Assembly (NCBI RefSeq): GCF_003576645.1
Contig: NC_044918.1
Coordinates: forward strand, 27,296,167 to 27,360,166
Length of the DNA: 64,000 bases
Direction of reading: 5' to 3'
From: Ipomoea triloba
Lineage: Eukaryota > Streptophyta > Magnoliopsida > Solanales > Convolvulaceae
A program made the translations under genes and the position numbers. This document shows positions 52,571 through 62,966 of the stretch, piece by piece; position 1 is the stretch's first letter; each line of letters begins with the position of its first letter. A model generated the notes under the pieces. The model was given only the letters and a program-made list of their open reading frames with translations. It did no database searches and was not told the DNA's origin.

Positions 52571-52886
52571 ACTGTGCGTGTACGCCCAAGCTCGGTTTCA
52601 CCTGCAAATCAGTTCAGAATACTTCCAAAACACTTCTAAACCCATTCAAAGCATAAAGACCTCAATTCCAACCATTTCCCACTCTCTCAAAAGTAAATTA
52701 ATGCAAACCTCACACAAAAACAACCCAATTATCACCCCGTAAGCATAGAAAAACTCCTAACTCTACTCCGAACTAAAACAAAAAAAAATGCAGTAAAATA
52801 AAATGCAAAAAGGTAAAGGATAAAATGAGGTGCCTCCCATGAAGCGCTAAGTTTAATGTCGCTAGCTCGACTCAACCTCATGGACA
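52571..52886 (-). other. Non-coding spacer downstream of the protease in element B
   Basis: AT-rich sequence between the protease stop and the palindrome array, where pol would be in an autonomous element. No coding remnants of reverse transcriptase or integrase are visible. Confidence 0.5.
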
Positions 52887-53789
52887 TCAAGTGTGATTGG
52901 AAACTACACGATCTGGTGGCCTTTTGAACTTAGAGAGCTCCTTCGTCCATCTCCTATAGAAACCATCAGGACCAAAGAACTTTCTCCCACGTTTTAGAGC
53001 ACATGTTTCTTCAGGAGGTTCAGGAGTAACAGGGGAAACGTGCAAGTCCCCTAGCTCATTCATTCTATTCTCATAAGTGCACTCCCCCAGGCCATCTACC
53101 AAATAACACTCATCAACATACGAGGGCTGGTGTTTTGCCATCTTGAATATGTCAAACTCAATCTTGTTCTCAGCCACTTCCATTACCAGCTTCCATCTCC
53201 TTACATCAATGAGTGCTTCAGTAGTAGCTAGAAAAGGCCTACCAAGTATAATAGGAACCTTGGCATCCTCCTCTATATCAAGAACAACAAAATCCCCCGG
53301 TATAAAGTACTGATCAATCATCACCGGGATCTCTTCAAGCACTCCCACTGGATGCTTTATGGAACGATCCATCATCTGTAGAGTCATAGTAGTGGGCTTT
53401 GGTTTTCCAAGGTTGAGTTTCTTGCAAAGAGAATAGGGCATAAGACTAACACTCGCTCCTAGATCACACAAAGCACCACCCGCTACAAAACCGCCAATGA
53501 TGCAAGGAATGGCAAAACTACCTGGATCCTTCAGCTTAGGAGGCAACTTATGTTGAAGAACTGCACAAGTCAACGCTCCCTCGCTTAGATCCACCACCGC
53601 ACTCCTCTCTGGCTTCTTCTTGTTGCCTAAAATGTTCTTCATGAACTTTTTGTACGATGGAATCTGAGTCACTGCTTCAACAAAAGGCATGGAGATCTCC
53701 AACTTATCCAACATCTTATTGAACTTGCTCTCTCTCTCTCGGTCTCTTTTGATCTCCACGATCTCTGTGGATATGGCAACAAGTTGCAA
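52887..53789 (-). CDS. Retropepsin-type aspartic protease domain of Athila-type element B
   Basis: The 300-residue open frame has GALCDLGASVSLMP, with the catalytic Asp near residue 109, and IILGRPFLATTEALIDV, both well conserved. The upstream part (MLDKLEISMPFVEAVTQIPSY, KKFMKNIL) is typical of the Athila gag-protease linker. It would process Gag. The frame is shifted relative to the Gag C-terminal region at 53669-54187, so the two are no longer joined. No pol follows. Confidence 0.85.
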   Translation of the reverse strand: MQLVAISTEIVEIKRDRERESKFNKMLDKLEISMPFVEAVTQIPSYKKFMKNILGNKKKPERSAVVDLSEGALTCAVLQHKLPPKLKDPGSFAIPCIIGGFVAGGALCDLGASVSLMPYSLCKKLNLGKPKPTTMTLQMMDRSIKHPVGVLEEIPVMIDQYFIPGDFVVLDIEEDAKVPIILGRPFLATTEALIDVRRWKLVMEVAENKIEFDIFKMAKHQPSYVDECYLVDGLGECTYENRMNELGDLHVSPVTPEPPEETCALKRGRKFFGPDGFYRRWTKELSKFKRPPDRVVSNHT

Positions 53790-55894
53790 GGTATAATCGA
53801 GTCTTCCGCCTTTTTCTCTTTGCTCTCACCTTTCTTACTCAAGGCATTCTTGTCTTGCACTGGAGCCTTCCCTTTGGAACTGTCTCTCTGAAGCACAGGC
53901 TCCTCCTCACTCTCATCAAGAACATCCTCGATCTCTACTCCCTCATCCCTCTTATCAGTCTTCTCAGGTAAAGGATCATTGGAAGGGAAAAGAGGATCCT
54001 TCAAGGCTATTCCGCTTCTAGTGGTGACTGCATTCACTTGGTGCCTTGAATTTTCTATACTAGCTGTAAGCCTACCACTAGAAGACGAAGCTTGATTAGG
54101 ATTCTGGTTACCACCGCCTTGTTGCTTGGCCTTAAGACTCTCTATCTCTACCTGTAACTTGCTCATCTGAGTCAGCACAGTATTCATGAAAGTCTACATA
54201 TCTACCTCTTGAGATGGTTTAGAAAAACCTTGTCCTTGACTATACCCATAGCCTTGATTACCTTGCTGGAACTGCCCTTGATTCTGATTTTGATTGCTCC
54301 TCCACTGAGGACCTTGATTTCCACCCCTGTTCCCTTGATTTCCTTGAAAGCCTGGTGGTGAAATCTCACTTGATTGCTCTGATTGTTCCAAGGGGGAACA
54401 AACTGACTTCTCCCTTGCTGCTGGTAGTTCCCGTAACCTTGCCCCTGTCCCTTGGTCTAGAGTAACCAATCAGATCAACTTGCTGCACATTGGGCTGAGG
54501 AACTTGGCTACTAGGATCTAAATGATAACATGTTTGAGAAGTATGGTTGCCACCACAACTGCACAACAAGCTACAAGAGGAGCCTGTGACATAGAATAAG
54601 GATTAGGAACAAAAGAACGTTGTGGAACTGGAGAAGGCTAAGTCCCTGCCTGAACACTCTGAGTAGGAACCTGCATCATCTGCTTGAGCATGTGCTGAAT
54701 GGAATCTAACTAGGCTTGCATTGCCATCTTGTCCTCAACCTCAAACATCCCAGCTGGTCTCTCCTTCTTGGGTGGATCACTCCTCTCATTATACCAGTAG
54801 GCAGTATTCGAAGTGATCCTCTCAATCAGCTGCTCACCATATTCAGGACCCATATAAATGAAAACACCTCCAAGATATGAGGTGTCAAGAATGGTCTTCG
54901 CACTATCCAGCAACCCCTCATAGAATGATGAGATGAAATCTCCTAGAGTCATCAGATTCTTAGGACACTGCCTCCTCAACTCTTTGAACCGCTTCTAAGC
55001 CTCGTAGAGACTCTCATTGCCAAACTGCTGGAAATTCTGAATCTGCTTTTTAAGTTTGGCAGCCTTGGATGGAGGACAATACTCATGCATGAATGCCTTG
55101 TAGAGCTGTTCCCAAGTAACGAAATGATTGCCTGGAAAGGAATTTAGCCAACTCAAAGCTTGATCTCTCAGGGAAAAGGGAAACAGCCTCAGTTTGATGG
55201 CATCACTAGAAATCCCATTCATCTTGATAGTTTAGCAGATCCTATCGAATTGAACAACATGAGCCTTTGGATCCTCAACCCGAGCTCCTCCAAACTGATT
55301 AGCTTGGACCATTTGAATCAAAGAGGTCTTCAGCTCGAAGTTGTTCGCCTCTACTCCTGGATAAACAATGCAATCTTCTTCATCAAACTCAGGAGCCAAA
55401 TGAGCTGCCATGGGTGGCTGACCACCCTGCTGAAACATAGGAGGAACTCCATGTGGGAACTGCTGAACAAACTAGTTGAACAGGTTGGGATTCATATGGT
55501 AGAGAAGATTTTGCATCCCAACTCCCTAGCCCTGCTGCTGATACGCTGGACGCTGCTGCATGTGAGGAACTCCCAATCCTCCCCCAACATATGCATTCGG
55601 GTTCGGATTAGCCATGAAGCTCTGTGCCTGATTCTGAACATTGTGCACTGGAGGGTCAACACGAACTCCATGGTTTTCCCTAGTAACCTCTCTCTGCCTA
55701 GAATTCTGCTGTGTGTTGACATCATCATGAGCAAGCTGCCCGATGTTGCTATTGTTTCCAGTATCCATGTCTACTACGAAGTTCTGGGACTCATGTAGCC
55801 ACTAACGCAACACCCTCCTCTCCCTCCTTAAATTCCTCTCAAGGTCTGGATCGAAGGAATGAAGATTTTCACTCTCCTTGGATCTAGTGCGCAT
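53669..55894 (-). pseudogene. Gag pseudogene of Athila-type element B
   Basis: ATG at 55894 gives MRTRSKESENLHSFDPDLER, a typical Athila Gag start. Core motifs are LRLFPFSLRDQALSWLNSFP, TWEQLYKAFMHEYCPPSKAA and CPKNLMTLGDFISSFYEGL. A partial zinc knuckle (CSCGGNHTSQTC) and Gln/Asn/Gly-rich repeats follow. In-frame TAG at 55802, 55526, 55472, 54995, 54710, 54638 and 54194 (lowest coordinate given), TAA at 55232, and frameshifts between about 54370 and 54570 make it non-functional. Confidence 0.85.
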
Positions 55895-56173
55895 AAAAGG
55901 AGGGTAACCTACTGCTAAACATAAACACAAACACTCTTGGAAGAAATTGGTTATGTGTTAGAGAAAAATAAAAATAAAATAAACGTGAAAAGAATTTTTT
56001 TTTTGTTTTTTCAAGTACTAAATCAAATAAAAACTTAATCTCCTAAAAAATTCTCTAAAAGAATAGTCATTAAGTTTTCCTCTCTCTCTTTGCGTGGAGA
56101 GTTTTTTAGGGTTTCTTAGCCGTTTCAAGTTTTTCCGTTAAATTGTTTTTTGCTGTTGTGCGCCAGCTACTCG

Positions 56174-57312
56174 ATGGAGGAGGGGGAACCGAGTAGTCTC
56201 GCTACGGCCTATGAATGCTTAACTATAGTCGACGATGAAGAAGGGGTGGTCGTGGAAGTTGAGGACATTGCGGAACCAGTGGTGGATATTCGTTTCTCGG
56301 CGGTTGGGCGTGTGGTTACGACCGATCGGTTAAGTTTGTGGTTCTTAGAGATGTTATGTCGACGGCATGACGCCCTGCGAGGGGTGTACATGTGAGTGAG
56401 TTGGGGAGTCAGCGGTTTAAGTTTAAGTTCTTCCATGAGACGGACATAACACGAGTGATTGACAATGGGCCTTGGACCTTTGAACAGAACTTGGTGGTGC
56501 TGCATAGATTAACGGAGACGGATGACCGGTTGGAGGTTAGCCTAGATAAAGCATTGTTTTGGGTACAGATTCATAACCTGCCGAAGGGTTTTATGTCGGC
56601 GAAGGTTGCAGTGCTTCTGGGGAATTCCATTGGGGTGTTTGAAGCGGATGACCCTCGAAACTTTGAGGGAGGGGGGAAAACTTTTATGCTTGTGCGGATT
56701 CAGTTGGATGTGACTAAACCGTTGAAGGCAAAGTTGAAATTGAAAAAACCCAGAGGTGAGTGGTTTTGGGTTGATCTGAGATATGAGCGTCTCCCGTCTT
56801 TTTGTTTCCTCTGTGGAATCATGGGGCACGGGGATAGGTTTTGTCCAAACGTTTTGGAGCAGCAGGTGAAGGGGAGGGATAAGCCGTTTGGACCTTGGCT
56901 GCGGGCGGGTGGCCGGAGGGTGACAGCGGCGCCAGTGAATCGATGGGTGGTGCTGGACCCATCGTCGGTGGAGGAGGTTTCGGCGACCGATGGGGTTCTA
57001 ACTGTAACGGCTGATCATAAAGGCATACTAAATACTCAATTAGTGGGTAATAATTGTTTACGTTCTGCATTAAATGTGGGCAATCTGGGTGAGGGAAGGG
57101 CTGTTACGTCCTTTATGGAGAACCGTGCAGAAGTTAATGCGGAGGGCGATGATGAAGGAGTGGTGGTTGTTGAACAGAAGCGTCGTAAGGTGTGGGAGGT
57201 TACTGGGAATGGAGAAACTACTGAGTCCTGGGGTAGTCCAATGAACGTTGAGGGTCAGAATGTTACTTCTGATGAGGTGGGTCCTGGAGTCCAGGCCCAC
57301 CCGGCCAAATGA
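56174..57312 (+). pseudogene. LINE ORF1 (DUF4283 and zinc knuckle protein)
   Basis: ATG at 56174 (MEEGEPSSLATAYECLTIVD) opens a frame that shifts by one base near 56390 and continues to TGA at 57312. The DUF4283-like part has FKFFHETDITRVIDNGPWTF, LVVLHRL and FWVQIHNLPKGF; the zinc knuckle is YERLPSFCFLCGIMGHGDRFCP. ORF1 would coat LINE RNA. It overlaps the ORF2 start by four bases (ATGA), the arrangement expected for coupled translation. Confidence 0.8.
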
Positions 57313-58447
57313 GTTGCTTCAGTTGGAACTGCCGGGGGCTCAGGAATCCCTTGGCAGTTCATGTTCTGTTGGGTTTTGTGCTTTCTAAGAAACCTGACAT
57401 TTTATTTTTGTCTGAAACTCTAGTGATGAGGTTAGAATGGAGACTGTTCGTATTAAACTTCGTTATGATTCTTCTTTTACCGTTCGGGCGCAAGGGCGGA
57501 GTGGGGGTCTGGCTTTGCTATGGAACGGGGGCATTGATGTTGAGGTCAAGGGGTACTCAAACCATTACATTGATGCGTTTGTGTCCGGTAGGGGGGCGTC
57601 ACAAAGGTGGCGTTTTACTGGTTTTTATGGGTGCCCCGAAAGGCACCGTCGACAATATTCTTGGGACCTTTTAAGGTATCTTTCTTCTCTGTATTCTCTT
57701 CCTTGGTTGGTTATGGGAGACTTTAACGACATTATGTGGGAAGGGGAAAAGGAGGGGAGGGTTGCTCACCCTCATTGGTTGCTAAGAGGCTTCCGTGAGG
57801 CGGTTAGGGATAGCGGTCTTTCTGACCTTCCTTTTGAGGGATGCCAGATGACCTGGGAAAGGGGGAGAGGGACTGAGGGGTGGGTGCGGGGGAAACTAGA
57901 CCGTATATTAACCTCAGGGGGCTGGAGAGATGTTTTTGGGAGTGCTAGGGTGTGGGCGCTAGAAGGAGGTAGTAGTGACCACTTACCATTATATTTAGAA
58001 ACTGGGAGGGAGGGTGGCAGGAGGTGGCGTCGTCGCACTCGGTATGTAAATGCCTGGGGCGAGATTCCGGATTGCAGGGAGGTGGTGATTGCGTCGTGGA
58101 ATAAGTTTGGGCAGTGTGATATTGCGAACCGGCTGCGGGAGTGTGGGGAGGAGGTTTGTACGTGGGGTCGCCGGAGGGTGAGTGGGGAGGAGCTGGAGTT
58201 GGGTAGATTGAAGAGGCGAATGAGTGTTCTTCGGACATCAAATAGGCATGATGATGTTCGGGATTTCAAAAATGCGCAGCAGCGTTATTTATCGCTTATT
58301 CAGTTTCAAAGCGATAAATGGCGTCAACAGTCGAAGGAGTTGTGGTTTAGGGGTGGGGACTGTAATAGTCGGTTCTTTCATAACTCTGTAAATAACCGGC
58401 GACGACGGAATTATATAGGAGGCTTACGGGATGAGAGAGGTGGATGA
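57309..58447 (+). pseudogene. LINE ORF2, endonuclease part
   Basis: Starts MSCFSWNCRGLRNP, the first strand of the apurinic-type endonuclease. ILFLSET, LVMGDFND and GSSDHLPL follow as further catalytic blocks. The frame shifts near 57430 and again near 58440. The endonuclease would nick the target to prime reverse transcription. Confidence 0.85.
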
Positions 58448-59853
58448 TAGGGAGATGCGTGGGGTGGTGATGGGTTATTTTGATCATTTATTTCGATCAG
58501 AAGATGGGAATATGCAGCCGGTTCTGGAGTGCGTAAATCGTCAAATCACGGATGCCCAAAATGATATGCTGATCCGTGCTTGTTCTCATGAGGAGGTCAA
58601 AGGCGCACTTTTTTCCATGCACCCAGATAAATCACCAGGTCCGGATGGATTGTCGCCGCCTTTTTATCAGCAGTACTGGGACATTGTGGGAGATGAGGTA
58701 GTTCTTTTTTGCAATACTTTTATACATTCCGGGTCTTTACCAGAGTCTATAAATAACACACATATTGTTCTTATTCCTAAAAAATGAAACCCGGAACATA
58801 TGTCTGAGTTGCGTCCTATTTCTCTTTGTAATGTTTTGTATCGTATTCTTGCTAAAGTTTTGGCGAACCGGTTGAGGGGGCTCTTGGGTAATATTATATC
58901 TCTTGCCGAGAGTGCTTTTATACCAGGGCGTTCAACTATTGACAATGTTCTTATTGCGTATGAGGCGGCTCATGCTCTGAATCGGAACCAGGGGAATGGA
59001 GGTGGGTGTGTGGCTTTAAAAGTAGACATGAGCAAGGCTTATGATAGGGTTGACTGGAATTTTCTGAGTAGGGTGATGGAGAAGTTAGGGTTTTGTGAGC
59101 GGTGGATTTGTCTTATGAGAGAATGTGTGTCCTCGGTGCGTTACTCGGTGTTAGTAAATGGGCAGGAGTGGGGCCCGATTCTCCCAGGGCGGGGGTTGCG
59201 TCAGGGGGATCCCCTTTCTCCTTGTCTTTTTATTATTGTGGCTGAAAGTCTGAGTGCGATGTTGAGGGAGCAGGAGGTGGTATGGGGTTTACATGGGATT
59301 CGGGTGGCTCGGCATGCGCCGGCCATTTCTCACCTTTTCTTTGCGGATGCCTGTTTGTTCTTTTTTAGGGCAAATAACCTAGAGGCGGGGGTGATGAAAG
59401 AAATCCTTAGGGAGTATGGGGAGGCTAGTGGACAAAGGGTAAATTTTGACAAAACCTCGATTGTGTTTGGAAATAGAGTGCAGAGGGTGGATAAGGAGGC
59501 TGTGTGTGAAGTGTTGGGAGTTCATGAACAGTTGGGGAGGAGTCGGTATTTGGGGTTGCCGGGGTTAGTGGGGCGAAATAAGAGGGAGGTGTTAGCATTT
59601 ATTAGGGATAAGCTGAAGGCTAGAATTATGCACTGGGGAAATCGTTTTCTTTCCCGGGGTGGGCGAGAAATCCTTTTAAAATCTGTCCTTCAGAGTATCC
59701 CAAATTATGCAATGAATGTTTTCTTACTTCCTAAGGGTTTGTGTGAGGATATTGAAAGGCTTATGAACTCGTTTTGGTGGGGTTGTGAGCATCGAGGGGG
59801 AAAGGGTATTAGATGGAGTTCATGGAAAGATCTTTGTGTACCAAAGGAGTTTG
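58431..59853 (+). pseudogene. LINE ORF2, reverse transcriptase part
   Basis: Blocks HPDKSPGPDGLSPPFYQ, LRPISLCNVLYRILAKVLANR, AFIPGRSTIDNVL, LKVDMSKAYDRVDW, GLRQGDPLSPCLF and LGLPGLVGR identify a LINE reverse transcriptase. An in-frame TGA sits at 58785-58787. The catalytic FADD box reads FADA (about residues 181-184 of the frame from 58800), so one of the three metal-binding aspartates is gone. The frame is cut after VPKEF by a solo LTR and resumes at 62967. Confidence 0.9.
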
Positions 59854-62800
59854 TGTAACACCCCGGCCCGGCTATACCGTATATCCGGAGTAGTTACCGC
59901 CACACCTAGATTGAACCGTGTCAGGTCAAGAAAGAGTCCACTCTAGATGCACAGGCTAAAGAAGGAATCTGATACACACATTCTCTTCCCGACGTAATTA
60001 TATATACATTGCAGCAGAAGGAAACAAAAGTAACTAGGTTAGCTACTTATATATACACAAGGATTGACCTCTAGGGTCCAAAAACATAAAGGTTCATGTT
60101 GGATACAACCTTACTAGCCAACTAACACTACTGTGGCTACAAAAGATATTTACACAAAAAGAGTCATTCTAGACTTTCCCCAAACCACGTCATCTAATCT
60201 AAAGAACGGTACACCGGTCCTGTGTACGTCCCCCATACCAGGTGAGGTGATCTAGGAAGTAGCAAGGGATGTTTACCATGGACCACTCATCCCAAAACTC
60301 CGGAAGACTGGGGTCCCACGGGTAGGGATAAAAGACAACAAACTCCAGGGGATTACTGCCCTCTAACACTTCCATGGGGTAAAATCCATGCCTAGCTTGG
60401 GCTCTATCCAGAAAATTCGGCGGTCCACTGGGAACAGGAGTGTAAGCGGGTGCAGTAGGATAAGCGGGAGGAGGGCTATACGTCAGAGAAGGAGGAGCAG
60501 GAGGATCAGGAGCATAACCGGGAGCGTAGGGGTCATCGCCTAACAAGAACTGTGTATAATCATCATAGTCCATTATAGGGAACGTAAACTCGGATGAGCT
60601 CCCAGAGCTCATCGGGCTACATGAGCCAACGCTAGACAACATCTGTTAAATAAAGACACATTGAAGTGTAGTTAGCACGACGGCTAAGTAAGAAAATCCA
60701 TGGTCACTCAAAATTCAACAAAGGTTTTCAAAACATATATATAAGAGTTTTGCAACTTTACCCATTTGTTGAGATTTCACCTACACATAAGTTAACAACG
60801 AAGACTTGTACAAAAAGAGATTAGTGAACCAATATCAAGCTTTCATTTTGAATACCATCATTTCTTCTAAGTAGCGATACAGAATAATTCTTTCTTACTT
60901 ATAAATCTTCCTTAGTTTCATATTAGCAAGCGTGAGGCCTTTGGAGTATTCTCTTAACTCCCTCTTTGACCACTTGGATCATCGAACTCGGGTTCAGTGG
61001 TCGTCACCCGATCTAACACTGATCCCCTGGACGTAAGGTTCGTTAGAATGATTCCTAGCTGGCCTAGCCAGGTCCATAAAAACGACACCTACCCGGACTT
61101 TTGGAGTAACTATACCTTAAGTGTGCACACCCCCATAGGAATACCTCATCCTATGAGTTATACAGTACTCGACGAATAGACTTCGCCTCTCTTAGTATGA
61201 ACTGATCATACGATGTAAACAACCATTGGGAAATGGCATTTAAGCTCGCTTCATCCCGTAGGCTAATCAAGGTCCTCCTCAACTTACTTAGAAACTAAGG
61301 TTTTGGAAAACATTTTCCTTTCTTTAGTTTTTCTTCCTTAAATCATTCCTTTTGGGCATATTTCACATAATGAGTCCAATACTTGAAATTGGCTACCTCA
61401 TTAGCCCAAGGTAGTGATTTTGTTTAAAATGGAATTTTCAAAATACTTTCAGTGCCCGCAGGCTTTCCAAATACCATTTTCTCATCTTTCAAGTAAGCTA
61501 CCCACTTACTAATAATGAATTTTCCTCACACCAAAAATAAGGTTTTTGACAACCTATTTACCAAAATAGCATACGTTCTTCGACGTAAGTTTCATAAACA
61601 TTTTTATTTGCCCAAAGGCTTTTCAAGCATAGTTCCCAAAATTCATTTGCACATCTCACCACTTCATCATATACAATACTAGTAACACAACACACTTCAT
61701 GCACATGTACGTATCATCCATACATATTACTCATAGGTAGCAAGTACATACAACATAACCTCTTCCTCATACCTACATACACATATATATATTCATATGT
61801 ATATTCATCCATTATGACACATATACATATATATGCTTCTCACGTGTGTATGTATATATATACACAAACATTTTCTTTTTATTTTACTTGCAATATTTTA
61901 CACATGTAAATGAATCACTTGAACCCAGAATATATATATATATATATAACATATATTACCCACCTAGTTTTATACTCATATATTCTACTAACACTTACGT
62001 ATATCCATATATTCTTAACACAAAGTTCCTAAATTCCTATTTCAACTATCAATCATCAAATCTTAAGTGACAAACCAACTTAAGGGATTTCTTACCTCTT
62101 GGGTGAAGCTTTTTTGACAAGAATGGCTTTTGAACCTTTAATCTTTCACCAAAAATTCCTAAGCAAGACATACCACCATAACAATAATTTTTTTAAGAGA
62201 TTTTAACCTATAGTTAGGTTCTAGGGAAGAAAACAAAGTTTTTAACCGAACAAAAATAGAAATTTACCGAATATTTGTGATCTTGATGAAGGATACTAGC
62301 TATGGATGTTCTAGTCTTGAAGATGAAGATGAAAATCCTCTCCCTTTTCCGCTCCAAAATTTTGGCCAGATGAAGCAAAATGGGGAGGCTTGGAGATCAA
62401 GTCTCCATTTATATCACAATTAAATTATTTTAAAACAAGTATGTGGTGTAGGAAGTTGCCAAGTGTCAAAACCCTATGGTAACTCAAAGAAAATATCTTT
62501 AATTGGACTGTTAAGGGTTAAAACAGATATAGTTTCGGTAGGAAATAATTTAGGTAGGGGTAAATTCGAAACCAAAATTATCCCGGACTCCATTCTAACC
62601 TTGATTTCTAAAATCGGGTAATGTTCGGTACATCACGAAATACAGCGATGCTACAATCAAAATAAATTTTCACTGCTACGGGCTAATTTAATTAAATAGA
62701 AAATTCAAGGTTAATGGTATGGTGCCTAATAACCCACTTCCTAGAACAATCGGGACAGAACACATATTCCTAAAAATTTTACGGTTTGTGACCGGTACGT

Positions 62801-62966
62801 ACGATCGCAGCTTATTAACAACTATTCTAACTAGTAAAAATTATTTTGAAATATCTATAAATCATAACTCGTGCATGCCAATGCCTTAGAATAAAATAAA
62901 TTTAAACCCCCCCCCCCCCTCTTTTTTTTCGAACTCTAGACTCACTGGAATGAGTGAAGGGTTACA
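59854..62966 (+). repeat. Solo LTR of a Gypsy-type element (3,113 bp)
   Basis: Begins TGTAACACCCCGGCC and ends GGGTTACA, so the six terminal bases are inverted copies (TGTAAC/GTTACA). The host 5-mer GTTTG flanks both sides (59849-59853 and 62967-62971). No gag or pol motif and no second LTR lie inside. TGTAACACCCCGG starts are common in plant Gypsy elements, including Tekay/Del chromoviruses with long LTRs; the lineage is an inference. A run of 15 or so C at about 62908 lies near the end. Confidence 0.85.
60199..60642 (-). CDS. Hypothetical Pro-rich ORF inside the solo LTR
   Basis: A 147-codon frame, antisense to the LTR, with Pro/Tyr-rich low-complexity sequence (DPYAPGYAPDPPAPPS) and a C-terminal part rich in aromatic residues. 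No family is recognised. It may be a chance ORF in a GC-richer part of the LTR. Confidence 0.2.
   Translation of the reverse strand: MLSSVGSCSPMSSGSSSEFTFPIMDYDDYTQFLLGDDPYAPGYAPDPPAPPSLTYSPPPAYPTAPAYTPVPSGPPNFLDRAQARHGFYPMEVLEGSNPLEFVVFYPYPWDPSLPEFWDEWSMVNIPCYFLDHLTWYGGRTQDRCTVL

Larger units (their letters stand above)
50466..56075 (-). mobile_element. Athila-type Ty3/Gypsy element B, pol-less, both ends cut
   Basis: The minus-strand order is gag (starts 55894), protease, palindrome array with TATA-like box, leader, env-position ORF (ends 50489). This is the same plan as element A, again without reverse transcriptase or integrase. The 3' side is cut near 50466 by the CACTA end, and the 5' side near 56076 by the LINE, so no LTR remains. 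Eleven of twelve in-frame stops in gag and the ORF are TAG. Confidence 0.8.

Noticed and set aside
57772..58269. Minus-strand frame of 165 codons
   Set aside because: Antisense shadow of the LINE endonuclease region.
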